Shown here: piece by piece, positions 17,302-25,371 of the stretch
How the letters are laid out: every line of letters starts with the position of its first letter
Position numbering within the stretch: the stretch's first letter is position 1
DNA from: Pseudomonas fluorescens
GTDB lineage: Bacteria > Pseudomonadota > Gammaproteobacteria > Pseudomonadales > Pseudomonadaceae
Direction of reading: 5' to 3'
NCBI RefSeq assembly: GCF_001623525.1
Contig: NZ_CP015225.1
Location: 4,848,501-4,912,500 of the forward strand
Length of the DNA: 64,000 bases
Notes under the pieces: model-generated
Told to the model about the DNA's origin: nothing
The model's database searches: none
What the model saw: only the letters and a program-made list of their open reading frames with translations
Program-made: the position numbers and the translations under genes

Positions 17302-17614
17302 GTGGGAGCGATCGAAACCCATCATTCTGCTTATGAATTTCCCTCTCTTTGAAGGCCTGCAATTGCGCTGGCCCTGCTGATCCCCTAGCAACCTCCTTCC
17401 CGTGGCTCACCTCCCAGCTCACCCAGGCTGGCGACATTGCAAAACCAAAAAATAAATTCCTTTTTAGATCAATCTGTTAACTCAAAGTCGATAAATTTCT
17501 CAAAATTTATCTTGCGCGCCAATTATTCATCCGTTAACTTTATCTCAACTGGTTAGCGCACAAATATTTAGCGTAAACATTTTCGATCCACCCATCAGCA
17601 ATAGAGGAAACACC
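17302..17614. other. Promoter region of ohr
   Basis: About 310 bp without a credible gene. The left half is GC-rich and featureless, while the right half (from about 17440) is markedly AT-rich and holds a perfect inverted repeat, described separately, that is a candidate regulator site for ohr. Confidence 0.4.
17490..17511. promoter_or_regulatory. Perfect inverted repeat upstream of ohr, candidate operator
   Basis: The arms GATAAATTT and AAATTTATC are exact complements separated by CTCA. The site lies 104 bp before the ohr start. MarR-type OhrR regulators bind AT-rich palindromes of this size, but the arms differ from the OhrR boxes I know and no ohrR gene is adjacent. Confidence 0.45.
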
Positions 17615-18034
17615 ATGAACGTTCTCTACACCGCAGTCGCAACCTCCACCGGTGGCCGTGATGGCCGTGCTGTTTCCAGCGACAAGATTCTCGACGTGAA
17701 ATTGGCCACTCCAAAAGCCTTGGGCGGCGCTGGTGGTGAAGCCACCAACCCTGAGCAGTTGTTCGCTGCCGGCTACTCCGCCTGCTTCATTGGCGCATTG
17801 AAGTTTGTCGCCAGCCAAAGCAAACGCAGCATTCCTGCTGATGCATCGATCACGGCACATGTCGGCATCGGCCAGATCCCTGGCGGTTTCGGCCTGGACA
17901 TCGACCTGCACATCAACCTGCCAGGTCTGGATCAAGCCGATGCTCAAGCGCTGGTCGACGCGGCTCACCAGGTTTGCCCGTACTCCAACGCGACACGCGG
18001 CAACGTCGATGTCCGTTTGCACGTCTCCGTCTAA
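17615..18034 (+). CDS. ohr: Organic hydroperoxide resistance protein Ohr
   Basis: This 139-residue OsmC/Ohr-family peroxidase reduces organic hydroperoxides with lipoylated partners as electron donors. The peroxidatic Cys is in NPEQLFAAGYSACFIGAL (about C60) and the resolving Cys in CPYSNATRGN (about C124), both diagnostic of Ohr over OsmC. An AGAGGA ribosome site precedes the ATG. It is followed after 33 bp by a secreted repeat protein and then a terminator, so the two probably form one transcript. Confidence 0.93.
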   Translation: MNVLYTAVATSTGGRDGRAVSSDKILDVKLATPKALGGAGGEATNPEQLFAAGYSACFIGALKFVASQSKRSIPADASITAHVGIGQIPGGFGLDIDLHINLPGLDQADAQALVDAAHQVCPYSNATRGNVDVRLHVSV

Positions 18035-18067
18035 CTCACTTCATCCACGAATAAAAAGGATCAGGAC

Positions 18068-18436
18068 ATGAACACTTTCAGCAAAACTCTCGTTGGCTCG
18101 CTTCTGGCTCTGTCGCTCGGCAATGCGTTCGCGACTTCTTTTGTTCAACCTACGTTCGCTGAGGGTGGTTCGGATCGCCTGATCGAAAAACGCGTAGCCG
18201 AAGGCGGCTCGGATCGACTGATCGAAAACCGCGTAGCCGAAGGTGGCTCGGATCGACTGATCGAAAACCGCGTAGCCGAAGGTGGCTCGGATCGACTGAT
18301 CGAAAACCGTGTAGCCGAAGGTGGCTCGGATCGACTGATGGAAAACCGCGTAGCCGAAGGTGGCTCGGATCGACTGATGGAAAACCGTGTAGCCGAAGGT
18401 GGCTCGGATCGACTGATCGAAAACAGAGTGAGCTGA
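18068..18436 (+). CDS. Secreted tandem-repeat protein with seven 13-residue repeats
   Basis: This 122-residue protein has a signal peptide (about residues 1-22, LALSLGNAFA), a short spacer, then seven back-to-back copies of AEGGSDRL(I/M)E(N/K)RV (residues 31-121) and a final Ser. Each repeat carries about neutral charge (D/E against R) and two Gly, like RTX-type or extended repeats but lacking their nonapeptide. I recall pseudomonad proteins with A-E-G-G-x-D-R repeats labelled phage infection protein, a name I cannot verify. The repeats are nearly identical at DNA level. An AGGA site precedes the ATG, and the gene probably shares a transcript with ohr. Confidence 0.8.
   Translation: MNTFSKTLVGSLLALSLGNAFATSFVQPTFAEGGSDRLIEKRVAEGGSDRLIENRVAEGGSDRLIENRVAEGGSDRLIENRVAEGGSDRLMENRVAEGGSDRLMENRVAEGGSDRLIENRVS
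18158..18430 (+). repeat. Seven 39-bp in-frame tandem repeats
   Basis: Seven contiguous 39-bp units lie inside the repeat-protein gene. Copies differ at only a few sites (mostly ATC/ATG for one codon and third positions), pointing to recent expansion by slippage or unequal recombination. Copy number may vary between strains. Confidence 0.95.
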
Positions 18437-18491
18437 ACAAGCCCTTCACCACGCCAAAGCCGGTCGAATCAACCCATGTTGTCTCCAAAAC

Positions 18492-18533
18492 AAAAAACGC
18501 CGCTTATCTCTCATGAGGAAGCGGCGTTTTTTT
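18492..18533. terminator. Rho-independent terminator after the repeat protein
   Basis: AAAAAACGCCGCTT and AAGCGGCGTTTTTTT form a 13-14-bp stem with a 13-nt loop. A-run and T-run on either side make it bidirectional, serving also the SDR gene on the minus strand. Confidence 0.9.
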
Positions 18534-18551
18534 GCAACGTGTCGCGGGATC

Positions 18552-19340
18552 CTAAACGATGCTATCCACCACACCCCCATCAACACGCAACGCCGCGCCG
18601 GTGGTAGCCGAGGCCTGTTCCGAGCTGGCGTAGATGATCATGTTGGCGACTTCCTCGACGCGTGCCGCGCGCTGGATGATCGAGGTGCTGCGGTGCTCAT
18701 TGACGAAATCCGCCGCGACCTTTTCCAGGCTGTCCCCGGTGCGCTCGACGTCTGCCTGGAGCATCTGGGCAACCCCTTCGGACAGCGTCGGCCCAGGCAG
18801 CACCGAGTTCACCGTAACGCCTGTGCCAGCCAGGCGCTTGGCCAGGCCACGAGCGATGGACAGTTGGGCGGTCTTGGTGAAGCCGTAGTGAATCATGTCG
18901 GCAGGAATGTTCACGCCCGATTCCGACGAAACAAACACAATCCGCCCCCAACCCCGCTCGACCATGCCCGGCGCGTAGGCCCTGGAAACCCGCACGCCGG
19001 ACATTACGTTGGTTTCGAAGAAGCGCTGCCATTCGCTGTCCGGCGTTTCGAAAAAGTCTTCCAGTTTGAAAATGCCCAGATTGTTGATGACGATATCAAA
19101 GCGTGGGTATTTGGCGATCAGTGCCTGGCAGCCGGGCGCGTTGCTCAGATCGCCAACAAAGCCATCGGCCCTTGAAGCGAGGGCGCCCAAGCGCTGCAAC
19201 GCGTCCTCCACGCTGCTCCCGCTGCGACCGTTGATGACCACATGGGCACCGGCTTCGAGGAAGCCTTTGGCTGTGGCAAAACCGATACCGCTGGTGGAAC
19301 CGGTGACGAGGACGTGACGGCCGGTGAAGTCGATGTTCAT
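18552..19340 (-). CDS. Short-chain dehydrogenase/reductase
   Basis: This 262-residue classical SDR has the cofactor motif TGSTSGIG (residues 14-21), NNLG near residue 86 (NNAG variant), catalytic Ser in VSSESG near 138 and YGFTK as the YxxxK motif near 151-155. The Asn-Gly-Arg after the second strand (INGRS) suggests NADPH preference. Such enzymes oxidise or reduce alcohols and ketones in the cytosol; the substrate cannot be read from sequence. It ends near the bidirectional terminator. Confidence 0.9.
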   Translation of the reverse strand: MNIDFTGRHVLVTGSTSGIGFATAKGFLEAGAHVVINGRSGSSVEDALQRLGALASRADGFVGDLSNAPGCQALIAKYPRFDIVINNLGIFKLEDFFETPDSEWQRFFETNVMSGVRVSRAYAPGMVERGWGRIVFVSSESGVNIPADMIHYGFTKTAQLSIARGLAKRLAGTGVTVNSVLPGPTLSEGVAQMLQADVERTGDSLEKVAADFVNEHRSTSIIQRAARVEEVANMIIYASSEQASATTGAALRVDGGVVDSIV

Positions 19341-19505
19341 GAGGGGGACTCCTTGATTAATGAGCCAGAGGAAGTGCGATATTTCTGACTGGACGGTAAT
19401 CCGACGGATCGAGGGATGGCTTTGCCATCCCAGCGTCGCCGATATCGCAGGCCCTTAATCATGGACACGATTGAGGCTTTGCGCCTCCTCGTGATCAATC
19501 AACCA
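19341..19505. other. Spacer with two hairpins
   Basis: GGGATGGC/GCCATCCC with a 3-nt loop lies at 19413-19431, and an interrupted stem (CACGA-TT-GAGGC against GCCTC-C-TCGTG) at 19466-19493. Neither has a strong T-run; the second may end the VOC transcript. Confidence 0.45.
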
Positions 19506-19859
19506 TCAGGAAGCCGACCACACCGCCAGCTCATAGCCATCCGGGTCGATAAAGTGGAAACGTCGGCCACCCGGGAAAGCGAACACTTCACGGCTGATGA
19601 GCGCCCCCGCGGCCTTGAGCCGGAGTTGGGTGCCCTCAAGGTCATCCGCATACAAGATGATCAACGGACCACCCGGGCGCACCGGTTCACCGGTCGTGAA
19701 ACCACCGGTCAGGCGACCGTCGCTGAATTCGGTATAGGTCGGGCCGTAGTCGACGAAACTCCAGCCGAACACGCTTGCATAGAAGGCTTTGCTGCGGGCG
19801 ATGTCGCTGACATTGAACTCGATGTTATCGATCTGACTGTCTTTACCTTGAATGCCCAT
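19506..19859 (-). CDS. VOC (glyoxalase/bleomycin-resistance fold) protein
   Basis: This 117-residue protein has the paired beta-alpha-beta-beta-beta modules of the vicinal-oxygen-chelate superfamily: IDNIEFNVSDIARSKAFYASVFGW at the N-terminus and GGRRFHFIDPDGYELAVW at the C-terminus. Metal ligands are not fully conserved (Glu at position 14 where His is common), so a non-glyoxalase role is likely. The upstream 91-bp segment is duplicated 2.7 kb away, next to the FAD oxidoreductase stop, suggesting that gene was once its immediate neighbour. Confidence 0.85.
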   Translation of the reverse strand: MGIQGKDSQIDNIEFNVSDIARSKAFYASVFGWSFVDYGPTYTEFSDGRLTGGFTTGEPVRPGGPLIILYADDLEGTQLRLKAAGALISREVFAFPGGRRFHFIDPDGYELAVWSAS

Positions 19860-19862
19860 TGT

Positions 19863-19953
19863 CGCTTCCTTGGCTGATTTGGGAGTAAGCGAGCTTAGGC
19901 CATTTCCCCTTCACCGAGCTTGGAAGAATCGATCCAGACGACAGGGTTTGAGG
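19863..19953. repeat. 91-bp direct repeat, left copy
   Basis: Aligns without gaps to 22541-22631 with 12 mismatches (87% identity). It covers the upstream region of the VOC gene and a degraded copy of the last codons of the FAD oxidoreductase gene (complement of CGACAGGG...TTGAGG). Together the copies bracket the chemoreceptor block. Confidence 0.85.
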
Positions 19954-20034
19954 CAGAGAAGGAACATAGCTGGCGCCGGCAGCCGTGATACCTGAACGTA
20001 TTGCGGGTGCAAAACGGCGCCATCTCTGCCACGT

Positions 20035-21591
20035 CTACACTTTAAAGCGTCCTACCAGCCTTTCCAGTTCATGACCCAGCCGTGCGAGTTCGGTACTTGA
20101 AGAAGCAGTTTCCTCGCAAGTGCTTGCCGTCTGCTCGGAGATGTCGCGAACGTTGATGACACTGCGGTTGATTTCCTCGGCGACTGCGCTTTGCTGCTCC
20201 GCTGCGGTGGCGATTTGCTGATTCATGGCTTGAATGATCGATACTTTACTCGTGATGTTTTCCAGGGCGATCACCGCGCGATGGGTAAATTCGACGCTGC
20301 TCTCGCCCAACAGCTGGCTGCTTTCCATGCCTGAGGCAACGGCATGGGTACCACTCTGTACACCGGCCACCAGACTTTCAATTTCTTCAGTGGAACGCTG
20401 GGTGCGTAAGGCAAGACTGCGCACCTCGTCTGCTACCACCGCAAAGCCACGGCCAGCCTCGCCGGCGCGTGCGGCTTCAATGGCCGCGTTCAGCGCCAGC
20501 AGATTGGTTTGCTGGGCCACCGCCTTTATCACATCGAGTACCCCACCGATTTTTTCACTTTGTTCCTGGAGATGACGTACAGCATCGGCCGACTGATTGA
20601 GTTCTTCGGCCAAGCGCTTGATCTGCGCTATGGCCTCATTCACGATTTGCTCTCCCTCAGAGGCTTGCTGATCCGCGGCGGATGCGGCAGTTGAGGCCTC
20701 TTCAGCATCGCGAGCGACGTTTTGCACCGTTGCGGTCATTTCGCTCATCGCGGTGGCGACATGATCCGTTTCGGTTTTCTGATTATTGACGCCCGCATTG
20801 GTTTGCTCGGTGACCGCCGACAGCTGTTCGGCAGCACTGGCAACCTGAATGACGCCGGATCGAATGCCCTCGATCAGTTCATGAAGGTTGAGCATCATCT
20901 GCTGAAGACCTGATTGCAGCTGACCCAACTCATCACGCCGATTGACCTGCACGGGCTCACTCAAATCCCCCCTGGCAATACGATTCACGGCCTGTAGCGT
21001 GTACTGCAGTGGGTTAACGATTTGTTGGGTAATGATCCATGCCGCGAGTGCGCCCAGTAGCAACGTCATGGCAGCGACAAGCCCCAGCAGAACCTTGGCA
21101 GACGCGGCGTCGGCATCGCGCTTGGCATTTTGCGAATCAATGAGTTTTTGCGTCGTATCGAGCAACAGATCGCCCAGTTGCCCCATACGTTTATATATGG
21201 ACACTTGGTCGGCATTGGGTTTGGCCAGATCAAGCAGCAGTTGTCCGTATTCTCTGACGGATGTGTTCTGTTGTTGAATCAGTTCTTGGTCAATCGGGGA
21301 AGTGAAATGGTCCCTGATGCTTTGCAGATGGGCTGCCAGATTGTCCAGAATTTTCTGCAGCGGTTGATAGGCATTTGGTTGAGGGTTTGCACCTAGACGT
21401 AAACGACTGATTCGCAGGTCTTTGGTGTAATCGCTGATTTGAGCAATTTTCTCGATTTTAACGCCGCGGTCGGTCAACGTCGCAACGGCGTACCAACCCG
21501 TGGAAGCGAGTAACAACGCAAGCCCTAGTACCAGGCCGAAGCCCAAGCTTAATTTCGCGCTGACACGGATGTTGCTGATCCAGTCAAACAT
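20035..21591 (-). CDS. Methyl-accepting chemotaxis protein
   Basis: This 518-residue transmembrane chemoreceptor has TM1 at about residues 13-35, a periplasmic four-helix-bundle-like sensor (about 36-170), TM2 at about 172-192, a HAMP domain (about 193-247) and a cytoplasmic signalling domain. The hairpin tip motif [15 protein letters not shown] is intact, with long helices rich in Ala/Gln/Glu for methylation. It lacks the C-terminal NWETF-type tether. The ligand is unknown. The gene sits alone in a block bounded by 91-bp direct repeats and looks like an acquired chemoreceptor. Confidence 0.93.
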   Translation of the reverse strand: MFDWISNIRVSAKLSLGFGLVLGLALLLASTGWYAVATLTDRGVKIEKIAQISDYTKDLRISRLRLGANPQPNAYQPLQKILDNLAAHLQSIRDHFTSPIDQELIQQQNTSVREYGQLLLDLAKPNADQVSIYKRMGQLGDLLLDTTQKLIDSQNAKRDADAASAKVLLGLVAAMTLLLGALAAWIITQQIVNPLQYTLQAVNRIARGDLSEPVQVNRRDELGQLQSGLQQMMLNLHELIEGIRSGVIQVASAAEQLSAVTEQTNAGVNNQKTETDHVATAMSEMTATVQNVARDAEEASTAASAADQQASEGEQIVNEAIAQIKRLAEELNQSADAVRHLQEQSEKIGGVLDVIKAVAQQTNLLALNAAIEAARAGEAGRGFAVVADEVRSLALRTQRSTEEIESLVAGVQSGTHAVASGMESSQLLGESSVEFTHRAVIALENITSKVSIIQAMNQQIATAAEQQSAVAEEINRSVINVRDISEQTASTCEETASSSTELARLGHELERLVGRFKV

Positions 21592-21939
21592 AAAGACTCC
21601 AGTCGTAATTCAGATTGATTGAACATGGCGCCCGGAATGTCGACCATGAACCTGAATGCTTTAGTTTTAGAGTGGCAACCGAAGTGCTCTGGAGCGCAAC
21701 TCGTCCTCAAATGTAGAAAATATAATGATGTCCATGGCTATTGGGCTAAGGCATGGCTGAAAGGATACAGCGCCCAGCCTGCTGGCGTTTCAAGAGTGGT
21801 TTTATTCGAAACTAAGGGGTAGTTTTCAAACACCAACAAACTGTCTAGTTCTTTAGTCGAATGTTCACAATCGTTCAATTCTGGTGGACTCGCACCTATG
21901 TTGCGAGCGCTGGAAACCGTACAGTGTGTAACGGAAGAC
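21592..21939. other. Gap upstream of the chemoreceptor
   Basis: About 350 bp of lower GC. A 67-codon plus-strand frame at 21619-21822 has a run of Met codons at its start, no ribosome site and no family resemblance, so it is not called. The chemoreceptor promoter should lie next to 21591. Confidence 0.4.
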
Positions 21940-22173
21940 TCAGATCTGGATGACTTGCTTTAGATAAAGAAACAGCCGGTCTTGGCAGGCTCTGTATCGG
22001 GCTTCGAGGCCCTCGACCTCCCACATTCGAGCAAGCCAAACCTCATCACATGACGCGTCAATATCATTGACGGTGACGCTCCATACGGTCTGAGCGTGTT
22101 GCGTGGCCCGTAGTAATTGCAACAACTCCTCAGTGATTGGAAGCGCTTTAGCCTTAACTCTTTTTAGCGACAT
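21940..22173 (-). CDS. Small hypothetical protein
   Basis: This 77-residue protein has a basic start (SLKRVKAKALPIT), an amphipathic helix and an acidic/aromatic middle (WSVTVNDIDASCDEVWLARMW). It is not recognised. A weak GGA ribosome site precedes the ATG. It lies inside the block between the direct repeats, between the chemoreceptor and a truncated XRE-type gene. It could be a genuine short cargo gene or a remnant. Confidence 0.4.
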   Translation of the reverse strand: MSLKRVKAKALPITEELLQLLRATQHAQTVWSVTVNDIDASCDEVWLARMWEVEGLEARYRACQDRLFLYLKQVIQI

Positions 22174-22239
22174 CTAAACTATCCAGGATTAATTCAAGGT
22201 CGAGATTGTTTTTGCGTCGCGCACTATAAGGCTCAGTTC

Positions 22240-22566
22240 ATGAAGGCTGTATTCGACTTATGGCTAGCAAGACAGCGCAGAAATAGACTGCTCTTAGCAG
22301 TAGTTATTCATCAGGTTTATGACGCTTTAATTACTGACTGCTTTATGGTGAAGGGACATGGCGGGCCTGCATTCAAGGTCGGGTCGTCAACGAAACCTAT
22401 TAACCTTTCACAAGAAGAGCTAGCAGCGATAGCGGGAATACACCGAACTTACGTGAGTCAAATTGAACGCGAATTAAAGTACATCACTAATGCCCAGTCT
22501 AATGAACGAAAGGTTTTGGTCAACGCTTTCAGAAATATGACGTTTCCTTGGCTGATTTGGGAGTAA
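22240..22566 (+). pseudogene. Truncated XRE-type helix-turn-helix regulator
   Basis: Residues 53-80 of this 108-codon frame contain an XRE helix-turn-helix, INLSQEELAAIAGIHRTY followed by VSQIERELK, but the usual first helix (LGxxIRxLRxxxGLS) is missing and the part after it (KYITNAQSNERK) departs from the family. The last 8 codons are supplied by the right 91-bp repeat, so the C-terminus probably results from the rearrangement. It is likely a broken regulator and evidence that the block was once larger. Confidence 0.5.
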
Positions 22567-22631
22567 GCGGACTTAGGCCATTCAACCCTCACTAAGCTTG
22601 GAAAAATCGATCCGGACGACAGGGGTTGAGG
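22541..22631. repeat. 91-bp direct repeat, right copy
   Basis: Matches 19863-19953 at 79 of 91 positions without gaps. This copy contains the intact last 13 codons of the FAD oxidoreductase gene plus the sequence downstream of it, so it is the original locus and the left copy was left next to the VOC gene. Confidence 0.85.
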
Positions 22632-23638
22632 GCCGAGCAAGCCTTGTCGCCGACGATATCTTCACTGGCAAGACGACCCACGATCGCGGCCAGGGTTACG
22701 CCGGGGTGCATGACGCACACGTATACGCCGCCAACCTGCGGAAGATAACCAATGATGGGGATGTCATCAGCAGGCATGGGTCTGTATCCGACGCGAGCCG
22801 ATTGTAGGTCCAGGGAGACGACGCCGTGGAGTTCGCTTTTGATGGCGTTGGCGGTGCGCAGCGCGATCTCCGATGGTTGGTTTTCCAAGGCGTCGTCCAG
22901 GTAGTCTTCGGCCGCCAGCAACGCACCCTCCGGGGTTTGCCTCACTTCCATTTCAGGGCTGGAAATGAGGCTGCGCACCAGGTTGGGTGGCGAGGTGTAG
23001 CGGATGAAAATTGCCGGAGAGGCGTCTATGGGCAGGCAGACTTCAAGCAGGTCGGCCAGCTTCGTGATGCCTGTGCCGGCAGCCAATACGACGATATCGG
23101 CTTCAATGACGCCCGTGGCGGTTTCAACGCCCCACACGGTGGAACCCTGGGTTTTAAAGCCGAGAACCGACGTTTGAGTGAGCACTTTCGCGCCATTCGC
23201 TTGAGCACCGGCGATCAGCGCATGGGTTGCTGCTACGGCGTCCAGCGCTCCTTCTTCCGCCGCATACGAAGCTTGCTGAGGAGGGTTCTTGAGGTTTGGC
23301 TCAAGTTCACGGATCTGTGATTGGGATATCCGGCTAGCCGACGCTGTTGAACTCGAGCCGTAAGAGAGGGCGCCAGTCCAGCGGATCTTCAGGCCAGGCA
23401 GTTGCGTTTCGAGTCGGCGGTATTCCTGGATGGCAGCACCGCGCAATGGCGCAATGGGGTCGGGTTCGCCATGGGAGGTGTTGATCCAGGCGAATGAGCT
23501 GCCGGTCACGCCTGACGCGATACCTTCGGCCTCGAGCACAGTGACTTTCGCGCCTTTGGTCGCCAGGTGGTAGGCCAGGGATGCGCCTACGATGCCCGCA
23601 CCGATGACGATGACGCGTTTGCCTGGAGCGTTATCCAT
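22592..23638 (-). CDS. FAD-dependent oxidoreductase (DAO family)
   Basis: This 348-residue flavoprotein has an N-terminal dinucleotide-binding motif VIGAGIVGASLAYHLA and the DAO-family C-terminal GYRPMPADDIPIIGYLP, followed by a His-containing VCVMHPGVTLA. Such enzymes oxidise amino acids or amines (D-amino acid, glycine or sarcosine type); the substrate is not evident. The ATG at 23638 has GGAGG 6 bp upstream; the frame extends to 23713 through a REP element and is rejected there. Its 3' end is duplicated as part of the 91-bp repeat. Confidence 0.88.
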   Translation of the reverse strand: MDNAPGKRVIVIGAGIVGASLAYHLATKGAKVTVLEAEGIASGVTGSSFAWINTSHGEPDPIAPLRGAAIQEYRRLETQLPGLKIRWTGALSYGSSSTASASRISQSQIRELEPNLKNPPQQASYAAEEGALDAVAATHALIAGAQANGAKVLTQTSVLGFKTQGSTVWGVETATGVIEADIVVLAAGTGITKLADLLEVCLPIDASPAIFIRYTSPPNLVRSLISSPEMEVRQTPEGALLAAEDYLDDALENQPSEIALRTANAIKSELHGVVSLDLQSARVGYRPMPADDIPIIGYLPQVGGVYVCVMHPGVTLAAIVGRLASEDIVGDKACSALNPCRPDRFFQA

Positions 23639-23669
23639 TTCGCCTCCGTTGGATTGCGCGCCTCGTCGG

Positions 23670-23717
23670 TTGGGGCTGCTGCGCAGCCCAGCGGGAGCAA
23701 GCTCCCTCGCCACGGGG
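23670..23717. repeat. REP-like element, type A
   Basis: Same unit as at 13605 and 15839, in the same orientation, just upstream of the FAD oxidoreductase gene. A half-copy of the other kind (CGCGAGCAAGTTCGTTCCCACA) follows at about 23763-23784. Confidence 0.8.
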
Positions 23718-23801
23718 GAGGGATGGAGTCAGTTGTTTATGCGGCGGCTGTCAGGCCGCTATCGCGAGCAAGTTCGTTCCCACAAGGATCGGTGGTGTGC
23801 T

Positions 23802-24689
23802 TCAGTACCACCGCGCCTCGCCCGGCGGGCGTTTCTTGAAGCGTTTCATGCTCCACATGTACTGGCTCGGGTAAGCCCGCACGTAGCGCTCCACCACTTG
23901 GCTCATGGCCGCGCAGGCGGTTTCGGTGTCGGTGCTGTACATGGCCTCGGGCGCGGCTTCGAGGATGACTTTGTAGCCCGAGCCGTCGGGCAGGCGCAGG
24001 GCGTGGAGGAAGACGCCGACCGCTTTGCCGCCAGCGAGCATGTTCGGCACGAACTTGCTGGTCAGGGCCTGGGTGGCGAAGAAAGGCACGAAGATACCGG
24101 CGGATTCGGCCGGTTCCGGGTCGGCGGGGATGCCCACCTGGCCGCCCTTGCGCACTTCCTTGATGACGCTGAGGATGCCTTCCTTGGTCGACGCCGCGAC
24201 CTTGTTGCCCAACTGAACACGTTGCTTTTGCAGCAATTCATCCACCGCCTTGAGCTTGGGCGGGCGGTAGAAAATGATCGGTTTGCACTGGCTGCAATAA
24301 AAGTGGTTGAGCACTTCCCAATTGCCCAGGTGGCTGGTGATGCCCACCACACCTTTGCCGGAGGCCAGGGCTTCTTTCAGCACGTCCAGGCCTTCGACTT
24401 CGCGCACCAGTTCGATGGAACGCTGGGCCGGCCAGATCCAGGCGCAGGCGCTTTCGGTCAGGGATTTGCCGATGTCCTTGAGGCTCTGGCCCACCAGGCG
24501 TTCGCGCTCGGCCAGGTCCATCTCGGGAAAACATTTGGCGAGGTTGATCCGCACCACATCGCGGGAACGGTTGGGAAATTTCCACATGAGCCAGCCAATC
24601 GCAGAGCCCACTGCCTGCACCGCTCGCCAGGGCAGCAGCGCAAACAACCGCAGAGCGCCGACCAGCAAGGCGCCTTTCAACTTATCCAC
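23802..24689 (-). CDS. Lipid A secondary acyltransferase (HtrB/LpxL family)
   Basis: This 295-residue inner-membrane enzyme resembles P. aeruginosa PA0011 (HtrB1-type), which adds a secondary acyl chain to lipid A. An N-terminal membrane anchor (residues 5-35) is followed by the acyltransferase block with SHLGNWEVL as the HX4(D/E) catalytic site near residues 119-127, and FYRPP near 139. GTG at 24689 is the start and overlaps a perfect DnaA box (24682-24690), the box forming the first codons. Its neighbour is tag, as in P. aeruginosa PA0010-PA0011. Confidence 0.9.
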   Translation of the reverse strand: MDKLKGALLVGALRLFALLPWRAVQAVGSAIGWLMWKFPNRSRDVVRINLAKCFPEMDLAERERLVGQSLKDIGKSLTESACAWIWPAQRSIELVREVEGLDVLKEALASGKGVVGITSHLGNWEVLNHFYCSQCKPIIFYRPPKLKAVDELLQKQRVQLGNKVAASTKEGILSVIKEVRKGGQVGIPADPEPAESAGIFVPFFATQALTSKFVPNMLAGGKAVGVFLHALRLPDGSGYKVILEAAPEAMYSTDTETACAAMSQVVERYVRAYPSQYMWSMKRFKKRPPGEARWY

Positions 24690-24732
24690 AGGTCACTCCT
24701 GAATGTATGGGCCGTGTTGCGAGCCGGCTATT

Positions 24733-25290
24733 CTAACCGCCGTTTGCCAGCTCGGCGTAGCGGTCGCAGTCCTGGGTGTGGTCCATGACCATGCCCGAGG
24801 CCTGCATCAAGGCGTAGCAAATGGTCGGCCCGACGAAGGTGAACCCGGCCTTTTTCAGACCTTTGCTCATTGCCAGAGCCTCGGGCGTGATGGCCGGCAC
24901 TTCGCTGCGGTCCTTGAAATGGTTGATGATGGGTTTATCGCCGACGAACGACCAGAGGAACGCCACCGGATCCTCCAGGGCCAGCCAGGCCTGGGCGTTG
25001 CGGCGGGCGGCCTTGAGTTTGAGGCGGTTGCGGATGATGCCGGGGTCGAGCATCAGCTCATCGATTTCAGCGTCGCTCATCTGCGCCACGCGCTGCACAT
25101 CGAAGCCGTACAGCACCTCCCGGTAGCGCTCGCGTTTGCGCAAAACGGTGATCCAGGACAACCCGGCCTGGAACCCTTCGAGCAAAAGCAACTCGAACAA
25201 ACCCTGCGCATCGCGCAGCGGCGTGCCCCACTCCTGATCGTGATAAGCCATGTACAAAGGATCGTCAGAACACCAAAAGCAGCGTGGCAT
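24733..25290 (-). CDS. tag: DNA-3-methyladenine glycosylase I
   Basis: This 185-residue glycosylase excises 3-methyladenine from alkylated DNA. The zinc-binding residues are present: C4 (MPRC), H17 (AYHDQEWG) and the C-terminal H-T-Q-D-C. The WSFVGDKPI and [19 protein letters not shown] segments are family hallmarks. The ATG at 25290 is the correct start; the frame runs on upstream into the glyQ region on the opposite strand but without homology. It is divergent from glyQ. Confidence 0.94.
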   Translation of the reverse strand: MPRCFWCSDDPLYMAYHDQEWGTPLRDAQGLFELLLLEGFQAGLSWITVLRKRERYREVLYGFDVQRVAQMSDAEIDELMLDPGIIRNRLKLKAARRNAQAWLALEDPVAFLWSFVGDKPIINHFKDRSEVPAITPEALAMSKGLKKAGFTFVGPTICYALMQASGMVMDHTQDCDRYAELANGG

Positions 25291-25371
25291 AAGGCTCCAG
25301 GGGGCGTGCGCACGAACGAATCGGGTATACTCCCGCTCTTTAAATCGCAGCCCAAGAAACAGGTGAATTTC

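Noticed and set aside
18158..18430. Possible CRISPR array because of seven regular 39-bp units
   Set aside because: The units are contiguous with no spacers, keep a reading frame and lie within a gene with signal peptide and ribosome site. No cas genes are present.
21619..21822. 67-codon plus-strand frame upstream of the chemoreceptor
   Set aside because: No ribosome site, no resemblance to any family, and it lies in the expected promoter region of the divergent chemoreceptor gene.
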